Shown one piece after another: positions 8,573 through 16,837 of a DNA stretch of 64,000 nt. The position numbers were made by a program, and so were the translations under genes. The notes under the pieces were generated by a model. It was given only the letters and a program-made list of their open reading frames with translations. It searched no databases and was not told the origin of the DNA. Each line of letters begins with the position of its first letter. Within the stretch, counting starts at the first letter, position 1. This DNA comes from Planctomycetota bacterium (GTDB taxonomy: Bacteria > Planctomycetota > SZUA-567 > H5-PLA8). The stretch is taken from NCBI GenBank assembly GCA_015075375.1, contig JABTUM010000002.1:1289393-1353392 (forward strand), given 5' to 3'.

Positions 8573-10071
8573 TCGAGCGCTCCGTTTCTCGAGAACAGCT
8601 TAACGCGCGGCTCGAACTTGACCTGCGCATCCAGAGGGAAGATCGGCCTTTTGCAGCGTGTGTGTCCCAAATAATGCAAGTTGGCGCTGGTGGCTCCAGG
8701 CGCGTCGACGTTGATGCGGCCTTTCGCCCAGCTTTCGAAATAGCGCGGATGCCAATGCGGGCACTTGACGACGGTGGCATGAAAGTGCGCGGGGTCGAGG
8801 CCGTGGGCCAGAAACAGCGCGCGGTCGTGCAGACTGATCGGCCGGGAGAAGACTACTAACGTCACCGAGCCACACTCCAAGACGGCGGTAGGTCCGGCGT
8901 CGGCATGACCTTGTTCCACTTCGAAGGCGAAGCGGCCATCCGAAATCAGCCGCACGCGTGCATCCAGTTCCAGCGGTTGAAAGCGACCGGGATCGCGCGT
9001 GCCGCCCACTTTTACGCGAACCTCCTGGCCTATCCCCGCGGCCATCGCGGCCTGCACGGCGGGCGCGTCGATGATAGGGATAAGAAAGCTTTGCCGGACC
9101 TTCTGGCGCAATACTTCGCGCAGAATGGAGTTGCCGTCGCCGGATGCGCCGCTGCTGGGCGCGTCGGCGGCATCCATCAGGAGCAGCGGGCCTTGCGCGG
9201 CGCAGGCAGCGCGCACCGCGTCTTCGAGCGGCAATAGCGGCTGGTGGAGTTTTTCGCGTACGGCCCAGAAAAACTCCGCAAGCTTAAGTGCTTCGCGCGA
9301 GGCGAGATCGGGATCGCGATCGGACACGAACAGGCCTCCAGATTGCAGCCCCGGCACGTCGGTGAAAGGATTGCCGATGTATAGTCCGGCGGCGAGCCCT
9401 CCTGGGGAGCGTTCGAAGGCTTGCGCATCCTTAAGCATTTTTCCGTACAGCCCGGTTTCGGTAAGCAATTCATCGCCGCGGACGAGGGCTGGAAGGTTGA
9501 CCAGCGCGGTGACGGGGCGTGCGTAGCCGTTGAGGATCTTCAACAGCAAGGCGGCCGCTCGCTCGCCAGTCTCGACCAGGTCGACGTGCGGATAGGTATG
9601 GTAAAGCACCGCGGCGTCGCTTTGCTGGAGCATGCGTTCGGTCACGACGCCGTGCAAATCGAGCGAAATCACGATGGGGATGCGCTCGCCCAGAATTTTC
9701 CGGACCTGTTCCAAAAGCCAGCCTTCGGGATCGTCCTTACCTTCGGCGACCATCGAACCGTGCATCGAGAAGTACACGCCGTCCACCGGCGGGGCCTCGC
9801 GCACCGCGTGCAGCAATTCACCGGAGAGGCGCTTGAAGCCCGGCGCATCCAGGATGCCGCCCGAACAAGCCGACGCGCCGAATGCAGGGACCATCCGAAC
9901 CCCCGCGTTTGCTTCGAAGACATCGATGGCGCCGGCCACGGAGCTGCGGGTATTACGGTGACGGTCGATCAATTCATGTCCCGGAATCACGTCAAAATCT
10001 TCGTAGCGGGTGGGCCAAGGATTGAATGTGGCCACCTCTTGCCTGCAGTCGAGGATGAGAATGTTGGGCAT
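8569..10071 (-). CDS. M81 family metallopeptidase-like protein (MlrC/microcystinase C type)
   Basis: 500 residues matching the two-part M81 family: an N-terminal metal-binding domain with QEVATFNP, VYFSMHGSMVAEG and ISLDLHGVVTERML, then YHTYPHVDLVETGERAA, and a C-terminal domain with LLLMDAADAPSSGASGDG. The founding member MlrC completes degradation of the cyclic peptide microcystin, but many homologues have unknown substrates. No signal peptide is visible, so it should be cytoplasmic. It sits 3 bp after the MOSC-like gene and overlaps the enolase-superfamily gene by 4 bp, showing tight translational linkage. The operon suggests hydrolysis of an amide or amino-sugar-type intermediate; this is inference. 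Confidence 0.9.
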   Translation of the reverse strand: MPNILILDCRQEVATFNPWPTRYEDFDVIPGHELIDRHRNTRSSVAGAIDVFEANAGVRMVPAFGASACSGGILDAPGFKRLSGELLHAVREAPPVDGVYFSMHGSMVAEGKDDPEGWLLEQVRKILGERIPIVISLDLHGVVTERMLQQSDAAVLYHTYPHVDLVETGERAAALLLKILNGYARPVTALVNLPALVRGDELLTETGLYGKMLKDAQAFERSPGGLAAGLYIGNPFTDVPGLQSGGLFVSDRDPDLASREALKLAEFFWAVREKLHQPLLPLEDAVRAACAAQGPLLLMDAADAPSSGASGDGNSILREVLRQKVRQSFLIPIIDAPAVQAAMAAGIGQEVRVKVGGTRDPGRFQPLELDARVRLISDGRFAFEVEQGHADAGPTAVLECGSVTLVVFSRPISLHDRALFLAHGLDPAHFHATVVKCPHWHPRYFESWAKGRINVDAPGATSANLHYLGHTRCKRPIFPLDAQVKFEPRVKLFSRNGALE

Positions 10072-10074
10072 GGG

Positions 10075-10671
10075 TTAACTCCTCGGTCCGGAAACAAAAA
10101 CCTGAGCGCCCAAGCGAATGCGCGCGGGCGGTCCTTCCCGAGTGGCATAAAAACCTCGAAGACCTCGGCGCAAAAACTGAAGTGCTTCGGTAACCGGCTT
10201 GGCCGAGTTCGAGTCAGACTCCAGATCGAGCGCGAAGCGAGTGAATTCGAGGCACGGTTCGGCCACACAAATACGGCATACGTCAACCGGCGCGTCGCCT
10301 TCGGTGACAATGCGCAAGCCGTTCGAAAATTCCTGGAGGTCATGAACATCCGCGGACTCGATCAGAATGTTCTCCCCCGCGATGCCATCCTCCAAGCGTG
10401 GCCCGAAGCGCGCACGCATCGCGGAGTAGTGGCCGGTGAATCCCAAGGAGATTCCATTTTCGCCGCGATGATTATGGGATACATGCTCGCAATTATGCAC
10501 GTCAGTGAGGCGCTTGCCTGCAACGGTCCAGCCCCAAACTCCGTTCTCGGAAAGCTCCAATTCCGCAACGTCCAGAAGCGGCGCCGGATCGTACCGGCGT
10601 GCGGACCGTTCGCCGCGTTTGAGCCGTTCGCGTTGGATTTGCAGCTTTATGACTCGGCCGAGATATCGCAT
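10075..10671 (-). CDS. MOSC-domain-like protein
   Basis: 198 residues. The order of motifs resembles MOSC domains (molybdenum cofactor sulfurase C-terminal type): an early Arg-rich strand, DVHNCEHVSHNHRGENGISLGFTGHY, then AGENILIESADVHDLQEFSNGLRI and a conserved Cys in CVAEPCLEFTRF. MOSC proteins bind sulfur or metal-sulfur groups and transfer or recognise them, as in YiiM-like 6-hydroxylaminopurine reduction. The ATG directly abuts the TGA of the upstream amidohydrolase gene (TGAATG), implying translational coupling. The family assignment is by motif pattern only and is moderate. Confidence 0.6.
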   Translation of the reverse strand: MRYLGRVIKLQIQRERLKRGERSARRYDPAPLLDVAELELSENGVWGWTVAGKRLTDVHNCEHVSHNHRGENGISLGFTGHYSAMRARFGPRLEDGIAGENILIESADVHDLQEFSNGLRIVTEGDAPVDVCRICVAEPCLEFTRFALDLESDSNSAKPVTEALQFLRRGLRGFYATREGPPARIRLGAQVFVSGPRS

Positions 10672-11436
10672 TCAACGGCTCAGCAATCGGTCCGCGTTGC
10701 CGTGCCGGATGCCTTTCAGGTGCTGCGGAGGCACGTCGCATGGCATCGTGCTCATTTTCTGGAGATTCGCCTCGTAATAGATGAGCGGCGTCTGGCTGCC
10801 GAAGAGCAACTTCTCCGGCCCCAGCGCTTCGACCGCTTGGCGGAGGCCCAGCGGGGATTCGACAAGCGAGAGGTCCACCGACAGATTGGGAGACTCACGC
10901 AGCCGCGCCAGATCGCGCGCGTAAATGGCTCCGACCACAAAGGAGACCTGCGGATACCGCGCGGCCAAAGCGATCAGGTCGGCGACCGAAACGCCTGCGA
11001 CTTTCATCAATGGATGGTGCGTGCGCTCGTCCATCATGCGCAACTGAACATAAACCAGGATCTCGCGTTCGCCCGCAAAACGGACGCACGCATCTGCGCA
11101 TGCGTCGGTCAACGCATACTCGTGGTAATTGGGCGTGAGGCGAATGGCCTGGGCGGCACCCCGTTTGATGCACTCCTCTACATCCTGGCGCCAGAGCGCA
11201 AGACTGGGATCGACAATTGGAATAGCTGCAAAGTATGGGTCGCCCGCGACGGCGTCGACAAGCGGAAGGTTTCCATCCATGGGATCGGGGTAAAGCACGG
11301 ACTCCAAAGCGCTGACCCATGCGCGGCGCACGCCCTGACTCTGGAGGTACGCCTTGAGTGCGGCCGGGTCGCGCGGACGCAGCGCGCGAAACGGCCAGTG
11401 GCCGCACCAAGCGGAAACGTCGGTGAGATCGTTCAT
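10672..11436 (-). CDS. Amidohydrolase-2 family protein (TIM-barrel, metal sites partly lost)
   Basis: 254 residues of the COG2159-type TIM-barrel fold. The N-terminal strand reads SAWCGHWPFR rather than a canonical DxHxH metal motif, and the distal motif is LLFGSQTPL instead of GSDWP, so several metal ligands seen in its neighbour are missing. It overlaps the upstream amidohydrolase gene by 4 bp and abuts the MOSC-like gene downstream. The paired paralogues suggest a heteromeric enzyme, or two steps on related intermediates with this copy possibly structural. That division is inferred. Confidence 0.75.
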   Translation of the reverse strand: MNDLTDVSAWCGHWPFRALRPRDPAALKAYLQSQGVRRAWVSALESVLYPDPMDGNLPLVDAVAGDPYFAAIPIVDPSLALWRQDVEECIKRGAAQAIRLTPNYHEYALTDACADACVRFAGEREILVYVQLRMMDERTHHPLMKVAGVSVADLIALAARYPQVSFVVGAIYARDLARLRESPNLSVDLSLVESPLGLRQAVEALGPEKLLFGSQTPLIYYEANLQKMSTMPCDVPPQHLKGIRHGNADRLLSR

Positions 11437-12245
11437 GAACGGGTTCCTTCCAGTTTCAAGACACGTGCGGCGTTGTGGTAAAGGATCTGAGCTTTCTGTT
11501 CGGGCGAAATTTGAGATCCCAGAATGCGCCCCAGTTGCGTGCGGTAATCACGGCATGGCCAATCGGACCCGAAAACGACGCGATGCGCTCCCAAACGGCG
11601 GACGGCGTATTCGACATGACCGGCTTCAGGGTACGAACCGCTGGTATCGACCAACACGTTCGGACAATCGGCGATATCGCAGACGCCGCGCTCACGGGCG
11701 CCGCCCAAATGCGCCATGATGAAGGTGACTTTCGGGAAGCGGCGCGCGAGGTGGGCCACTTCGGCGGGGGTGGATTCGTGCTCGTGTCCGCCCTCCATAT
11801 TAATCCATGCGTGATGCAGAATGGGCAGGCCCAATGCTTCGGCACGGTCGACGATCGGATCGTAAAGAGGTTCGGTTGCTTTAAGCGAGAATTCGAATTT
11901 GAGTCCGCGCAACGGACCCACGGCGCAGCATCGGTCAATTTCTTCGAGGCTGGCGGCAGTGGGGTTGGCCGCGTTGAGATAGCAGAAGCCGATAAAGCGA
12001 TCGGGGCATCGCGCAACGGCCTTGAGCGTGTGGTTGTTGACTTTGCGGATGCCTTCGGGATCGGGGCGCGCAAAGGTGGGCGTGCCGAGGCGCAGGTTGC
12101 CTAGCTGAATCTGCCGGGTTACGCCCGCGTCGTCGGCCAGGCGCAAGGAGAGCGCGAGTTCGGCTTCGTCGAGATCGGCTTCGCCCTGAAATAGGTGCGT
12201 ATGGACGTCGATGATGCCGGGCAGCTTCAAATGGGTCGCGTTCAC
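11433..12245 (-). CDS. Amidohydrolase-2 family metal-dependent hydrolase
   Basis: 270 residues with a complete set of amidohydrolase-2 motifs: DVHTHLF near the N-terminus (residues about 14-20), a lysine in GLKFEFS, PILHHAW, FIMAHLGGA and the catalytic Asp in FGSDWP. The family hydrolyses lactones or amides or decarboxylates aromatic-type acids in the cytoplasm. The gene begins one base after the aminotransferase stop and overlaps the next amidohydrolase by 4 bp. Unlike its downstream paralogue its metal ligands look intact, so it is the more likely catalytic partner. Confidence 0.88.
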   Translation of the reverse strand: MNATHLKLPGIIDVHTHLFQGEADLDEAELALSLRLADDAGVTRQIQLGNLRLGTPTFARPDPEGIRKVNNHTLKAVARCPDRFIGFCYLNAANPTAASLEEIDRCCAVGPLRGLKFEFSLKATEPLYDPIVDRAEALGLPILHHAWINMEGGHEHESTPAEVAHLARRFPKVTFIMAHLGGARERGVCDIADCPNVLVDTSGSYPEAGHVEYAVRRLGAHRVVFGSDWPCRDYRTQLGRILGSQISPEQKAQILYHNAARVLKLEGTRS

Positions 12246-12246
12246 G

Positions 12247-13554
12247 TTAGGCAGGCTCCTTGACGAATGACCGCACCGCGCCGGCGGCGACGGATCCGAC
12301 CTCGGTTGTTTTCAGGGCGCGGGCAAGTTGGGGCGAACCGAGCAGCGGCTTGAGCGCTCCGAAGACCTGATCAGCGGCGCCCAGCACGATCCGAATATCC
12401 TCCCGCGTGTGGCTGTAGGTGACGAGGTTCCATCCGCCGCGGCGCATGAGCACGCCTCGAGCCGCCATTTCCTGCAGGAAGAAAGTCCACACACGATCGG
12501 CTTCGGATTTGTCGGCCAGGTCGAAGCGCATCAGCGGCATCGGCGCGGGTCCGGTGGATTCGAACGGAACACCGTGGCGTTGCGCCGATGCGTTGAGACC
12601 GTCCCGAAGCTCGGCACCGACGGACCATAAATGCTCGTTTACCGGCCTCTCGCGCAATTCGGAAACGGTTGCGACGCACGCGGCCAAGGAGAGCGCTTCG
12701 CCGCCGTATGTGACGGTGATGAGCAGGTCTTCAGCTACCTTCATGACGTCGGCGCGACCAGCCACGGCGCTGACGGGCATCCCGTTCGCCATGGCCTTTG
12801 CGAAGCAGGCCAGGTCGGGGATGACGCCGTAGCGTTCCTGCGCGCCGCCCGGGGCGAGCCGGAAACCGGTGACGACCTCGTCCATGATAAGCAGCGCACC
12901 ATGTTTATGGGCGAGATCGCGAACGGCCTGCAAGTAACCGTCGTGCGGTTCTACGGCGGGAATCTCCAGAATCACAGCGGCCACTTGGCTCTTGTGCTCG
13001 TTCAACAGCCGATCAAGACGCGGAATATCGTTGAAGGGAAAGTTGCGGATCGTTTCTTTCAGCACACTGGGGACGCCCTTGGAAAGCGGATGCGCGGCCG
13101 CCCACACGTCGGGCCATCCGCGATACCCGGAATTCAGAATTAGTTCTCGCCCAGTAAATGCTCGAGCAATACGAGCGGCGGCGGCGGTGGCCTCGCCGCC
13201 TCCTTTTAGAAAGCGGACCATCTCGGCACAAGGAACGGTTTCGGTGAAGATGCGCGCGGCTTCCACTTCGGCTTCGAACATCAGGCCAGCGATGGTCCCG
13301 TGCTCCAGTTGACGTCGGATCGCCTCCTGCACGCGTGGGTAGCCGTACCCTAGGACGATGGGACCAAAGGCCATGGTTAAATCGATGAAACGATTTCCGT
13401 CCACATCCTCGATCCGGCAGCCTTGGGCATGCTTGGCGTAAATGGGATAGGCGCCGTACGCATAATGCTGCGGGCGCTTGCTGTTGGTCTGACTTCCACC
13501 CGGAATTAAGCGGCGAGCTTCTTCATAGAGTTCCAACGAACGGTCAAAGCGCAT
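12247..13554 (-). CDS. Class III aminotransferase, glutamate-1-semialdehyde aminomutase-like
   Basis: 435 residues of the PLP fold-type I class III family. Hallmarks: LIPGGSQTNSKRP, DVDGNRFIDLTMAFGPIVLGY, RFLKGGGEATAAAARIARAFTGR, LIMDEVVTGFRLAPGGAQ and the Schiff-base lysine in FAKAMANGMP. The opening GGSQTNSKRP resembles HemL, but the catabolic-operon context and the GGGEAT segment (HemL has NSGTEA) argue against a tetrapyrrole role. It probably deaminates an aminated sugar or amino acid intermediate. It lies 18 bp after the secreted jelly-roll gene. Confidence 0.85.
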   Translation of the reverse strand: MRFDRSLELYEEARRLIPGGSQTNSKRPQHYAYGAYPIYAKHAQGCRIEDVDGNRFIDLTMAFGPIVLGYGYPRVQEAIRRQLEHGTIAGLMFEAEVEAARIFTETVPCAEMVRFLKGGGEATAAAARIARAFTGRELILNSGYRGWPDVWAAAHPLSKGVPSVLKETIRNFPFNDIPRLDRLLNEHKSQVAAVILEIPAVEPHDGYLQAVRDLAHKHGALLIMDEVVTGFRLAPGGAQERYGVIPDLACFAKAMANGMPVSAVAGRADVMKVAEDLLITVTYGGEALSLAACVATVSELRERPVNEHLWSVGAELRDGLNASAQRHGVPFESTGPAPMPLMRFDLADKSEADRVWTFFLQEMAARGVLMRRGGWNLVTYSHTREDIRIVLGAADQVFGALKPLLGSPQLARALKTTEVGSVAAGAVRSFVKEPA

Positions 13555-13572
13555 CGATGCGATCCTTTTCTG

Positions 13573-14916
13573 TTACCGCTGCAGCAGCGCGCGCTCGGCT
13601 TCGCGAGCGAGGCCCATGCCGATGCAGTATTCGTAGAGCGCGACCTTGTCGGCTCCGTACTTGACAGCGACATTGAAGAATTGCGCAGGTGGCAGGGTTT
13701 TCCATTCGAGCGGAAAGCGGTTGCCTTGAAGATTGACTTCCAGGCGCTCCGCGTCGGCGCGCAAGACCTGCACGTTGCTTTGCTTGCCCAATACCTCGAC
13801 GTAAACGGACTCTCTACGTCCCTTGCCGATCTCGTCGATCAGCGCCGTTTTTAATTCTTCGTAGCGTTTGGCGGCAAGGGATTGCTGCTCGGGCGTAGGC
13901 TCGGCAGGCTTGAGAGATGCAGCGGGCGCGGCTGCCGTATCGGGCGCGGTGCGCGGCGCGGGCGCCGTGGATTTAGGCCCGATGTACGCAGTGGCCGCGA
14001 TCACGTCGTCGAACCACATGGTATTCGAGTGCGTGTCTTTGCTATTCAAGGTAGACATGCCAAAGCCGATGCGATTCACCTTCAATTCCTCGACATCCCG
14101 CAAACGAAGATTGGGGAAATCGGCGGCCAATTGTCCGTCGACCCAGAACGCGATGCGGCCATCCAGCTTCCCCGGCGTGTTGGCCTGCACCATCAATTCA
14201 TAACAAGCCCAGCGATCCCGGACCGGGACCACGTTGGGGCGCGGCACGAAGCATTTACCGAAAAGATTCTTAGGTGAATGAGGTTTGGGCTGCGGGAGGA
14301 TCAAGCCCGAAGGGAAGAAGTGATCCCCCCACTGCGAACGCTGTTCGGGATGGTAGCAGTAGATGTTCAGTTCGCCCGGAGGTTCCACCTGACGATCGCC
14401 GGATCGCCACGTCTCCAGCGCGATGGTGAACTCGTTCTTGCCGTCGGCCGGAATTCCGGGTTTTGCATCGGGAACGCCGGGCGCGCGGGCCGCAATGCAG
14501 CAATTGTTGTGATTGTGATGCAGCATATCCATGCTTTTTTCGAACTTCGCGTAATAGCGCACGAAGAGGGTGTCGAAGCCGCCTTTACGGAAATGCTTTT
14601 GAACGCCCAAGCTGGTTTCTCGGCCCGGTTTGGGGGGAACCATGGTTAACTCCAGCGCCTTCTTCCCACCGTATACACATTCCGGACGCTCAGCGTACCC
14701 CACTCCGCCCCAGGCGTTATCGAAGCCGCCCGCGCCATTCTCGAACCCTTCGGCGAAAACCACCGCGGGATCTCCTTCGATGCCCACATCGCCAGGGTAC
14801 TTAGCGGCTACCCCCGAAGCCCCTTCCGGCAACGGCGGCGCCAGCGCCTCGGCTGCTTGGCCGAACGCCGCCGCTACGCAAGTGAGGTAGCCGCACAAGG
14901 CCAGTACGCCGCGCAT
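13573..14916 (-). CDS. Secreted jelly-roll (concanavalin A-like) protein
   Basis: 447 residues beginning with a typical signal peptide (MRGVLALCGYLTCVAAAFGQA). Residues about 50-310 form a beta-sandwich pattern: FAEGFENGAGGFDNAWGG, FVRYYAKFEKSMDMLHHNHNN, FWVDGQLAADFPNLRLRD and MWFDDVIAATAYIG, typical of LamG/polysaccharide-lyase-like carbohydrate-binding or -cleaving domains. A linker rich in Pro, Ala and Thr leads to a roughly 100-residue C-terminal domain of unknown type. It is likely exported and acts on or binds the extracellular substrate of the operon. I cannot identify a catalytic residue with confidence. Confidence 0.7.
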   Translation of the reverse strand: MRGVLALCGYLTCVAAAFGQAAEALAPPLPEGASGVAAKYPGDVGIEGDPAVVFAEGFENGAGGFDNAWGGVGYAERPECVYGGKKALELTMVPPKPGRETSLGVQKHFRKGGFDTLFVRYYAKFEKSMDMLHHNHNNCCIAARAPGVPDAKPGIPADGKNEFTIALETWRSGDRQVEPPGELNIYCYHPEQRSQWGDHFFPSGLILPQPKPHSPKNLFGKCFVPRPNVVPVRDRWACYELMVQANTPGKLDGRIAFWVDGQLAADFPNLRLRDVEELKVNRIGFGMSTLNSKDTHSNTMWFDDVIAATAYIGPKSTAPAPRTAPDTAAAPAASLKPAEPTPEQQSLAAKRYEELKTALIDEIGKGRRESVYVEVLGKQSNVQVLRADAERLEVNLQGNRFPLEWKTLPPAQFFNVAVKYGADKVALYEYCIGMGLAREAERALLQR

Positions 14917-14926
14917 CCAGGCGCTC

Positions 14927-15787
14927 CTATTTCGCTTCCACGGGAAGGTCTAGCCCGGCCTTGGCCACGTGGCGCACGATGTCGCAATGGCGTTCGACGA
15001 GATAGGCCACTTCCCGGTCGCCGGTGCGTTTGAGCGTGGGCTTTTGTGCGAGCGCTTCCGCGTCTTCCACCGATCGAGTTTCGATCTGCACGGTCATGGG
15101 TAATTCGGGCTTAAAGACCGGCGGCCGTTTGCGGCGCAGGCGCGCAATGGCTTCGGCGATGCCTTCGGAGGTGCGCCGGCGGCCTTCTTCGGCGGAAGGC
15201 CCGCGGCACAAATCGTGGTTGACGGCTTCCTTGACTTCCACGGCCACCGCATGCGGAAATTGTTCTTCCATTTCCAACCGAAATGCACGATCTCCCTGCA
15301 CGCAGACCAGCGGCACCCCGAAATGAGCGCCGTAGCAGGCCTCGATGCCCACTTCACCTACGCTGCGTCCGTTGATGCGAAAATCCGTCCACTCGCTCAT
15401 CCAAGTATGAGGCAGAAAGGAGTTCGGCGTGCCGGATTTGGCGTGGTGGCCCATGAGCATGAGCCCGTCGACGCTCTCGTCGAGTCCCGGCATCCAGCGT
15501 GCGAGACCGTTTGTGATCAACCTGGGCTTGACGTGATAGGTCACGCGGCGATCCGGCAGCATGGCCTCGATGCGCGTATTGCCGCCACCGTGATGCGTAT
15601 CGCAGACGATCACCTCGTCGGCGCCGGCTTCCAGCGCCGCCGCCACCGCGGAATTGATATCGGCAATCAAGAGCTGCTTGCCTTCCTCCTCGGCTTCCGG
15701 CCGCACGCCGGGCTCCCAATACCAGACTTGCTCTCGCGTAAAGAGCCCGCTCGTGCCTTCCATGTCCCAGTGCATGAAGATTTTCAC
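14927..15787 (-). CDS. M55 family metallopeptidase (DppA-like D-aminopeptidase fold)
   Basis: 286 residues counted from a GTG at 15787, preferred over an upstream TTG because GGAGGAG precedes it by 3 bases. M55 metal-site motifs are present: WDMEGTSG near the N-terminus, VCDTHHGGGNT, LMGHHAKSG, followed by NSFLPHT and the segment GEVGIEACYGAHFGVPLVCVQGD. The type member, Bacillus DppA, is a self-compartmentalising zinc D-aminopeptidase; other M55 proteins have unknown substrates. It is 14 bp after the dehydrogenase gene. Co-occurrence with an M81 protein suggests successive amide-bond or lactam hydrolysis, which is inferred. Confidence 0.88.
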   Translation of the reverse strand: MKIFMHWDMEGTSGLFTREQVWYWEPGVRPEAEEEGKQLLIADINSAVAAALEAGADEVIVCDTHHGGGNTRIEAMLPDRRVTYHVKPRLITNGLARWMPGLDESVDGLMLMGHHAKSGTPNSFLPHTWMSEWTDFRINGRSVGEVGIEACYGAHFGVPLVCVQGDRAFRLEMEEQFPHAVAVEVKEAVNHDLCRGPSAEEGRRRTSEGIAEAIARLRRKRPPVFKPELPMTVQIETRSVEDAEALAQKPTLKRTGDREVAYLVERHCDIVRHVAKAGLDLPVEAK

Positions 15788-15801
15788 ACCACTCCTCCGA
15801 A

Positions 15802-16797
15802 TCAAACCGCGGTCCAGTCCAGCACGACGGTCATGAGCTTTTCGTTTCGATCGCAGAGCCGTCGGTACGCGGCGACGGCTTCGCGTGCCGGCATCACGGC
15901 GCTGACGATGGGGCGCATGTCGAGGCGGCCATCTTCCATGAATTCAACTACCGTGCGCTCGTCGCTCGAATTGGACCAGAGGTTGTCGAGGTCGTCTTCT
16001 GGGCCGCGCAGACTGGCGTGCGCGCCGATGATCTTGAGTCCCTTCTGGTGCACGTCGTTGTAGAAATCGACCTGATCGGCCAAGCCGCGCGTGGACCCGA
16101 GCAAGATCACGCGGCCCAGCTTTTTGCCGAGCTTCAGCGCCGTCTTAATCGGTTCGGCGATCCCGGTGGCTTCGATGACAGTATCGAAGGCCTGGGGTAT
16201 GCGCCCGCGAGGCGTGGCAGCTTTCTGCAATTCGTCCGTATTTGCAAAGGCCGCGGTGAAGCCAAACTCGACGGCCAGATCGCAGCGCCAGCGAACAGGA
16301 TCAATGCCCACGACGCAGGTGGCGCCGGCTAGCTTCGCAAATTGTCCCGCAAGGTGTCCGATGGGGCCCAGGCCCACCACCGCCACGCGCTGGCCAAGTT
16401 GGATGCGCGCCTTGCGCACGCCTTGAAGTGCGATGGAAGCCAGCCGGTAAGGCGCGGCATGGGCGGGATTCAGCGTTTCCCCGATGGGCCGGCTGCGGCG
16501 ACGTTCCAGCACTTCGCGTTCTGCGTGATGCGCGCTGCAAATAACGCGTTGCCCGGGTTCAAGGTCGGTGATCGCCTTGCCCGTCGATTCGATCTCGGCG
16601 CACGCGCTATAACCGGTCGGCATCGGAAACGTGCCGGGGGTGTTGGGCTCCTGGCGCAAATAAGCCAGCTCTGTACCCGGACTGATGGCGCTGCAAAGTG
16701 TGCGAACGAGGATCTGGCGGTCGTCGGGCGCGCCGACCTCCGTATGCTCCAGGGCGACTTCGTTTTGCTTGGCAAAGACTACGCGCATGGCTTTCAT
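15802..16797 (-). CDS. Zinc-binding/medium-chain dehydrogenase (MDR) family oxidoreductase
   Basis: 331 residues: GroES-like N-terminal domain (SAISPGTELAYLR), then a Rossmann NAD(P)-binding domain with GLGPIGHLAGQFAKL at about residues 140-155 and VIEATG. The catalytic zinc ligands of classical alcohol dehydrogenases (GHE, Cys-rich lobe) are not evident, so this belongs to the looser threonine- or sugar-dehydrogenase-like branch. It likely oxidises a hydroxyl group of an operon intermediate with NAD(P). Spacing is 40 bp from the transglutaminase-like gene and 14 bp to the M55 gene. Confidence 0.85.
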   Translation of the reverse strand: MKAMRVVFAKQNEVALEHTEVGAPDDRQILVRTLCSAISPGTELAYLRQEPNTPGTFPMPTGYSACAEIESTGKAITDLEPGQRVICSAHHAEREVLERRRSRPIGETLNPAHAAPYRLASIALQGVRKARIQLGQRVAVVGLGPIGHLAGQFAKLAGATCVVGIDPVRWRCDLAVEFGFTAAFANTDELQKAATPRGRIPQAFDTVIEATGIAEPIKTALKLGKKLGRVILLGSTRGLADQVDFYNDVHQKGLKIIGAHASLRGPEDDLDNLWSNSSDERTVVEFMEDGRLDMRPIVSAVMPAREAVAAYRRLCDRNEKLMTVVLDWTAV

Positions 16798-16837
16798 GGA
16801 TGGCTTCGTCCGGTGCCCATGTGGCCGCCCCTATCAA

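Noticed and set aside
9421..11481. 686-codon plus-strand open frame
   Set aside because: It lies opposite three well-supported minus-strand genes (M81, MOSC-like, amidohydrolase), has no recognisable motifs and arises from GC-rich antisense codon bias.
12247..13554. Assignment as hemL of tetrapyrrole synthesis
   Set aside because: Fold and opening motif are HemL-like, but the GGGEAT segment and the catabolic operon do not support a heme-pathway role.
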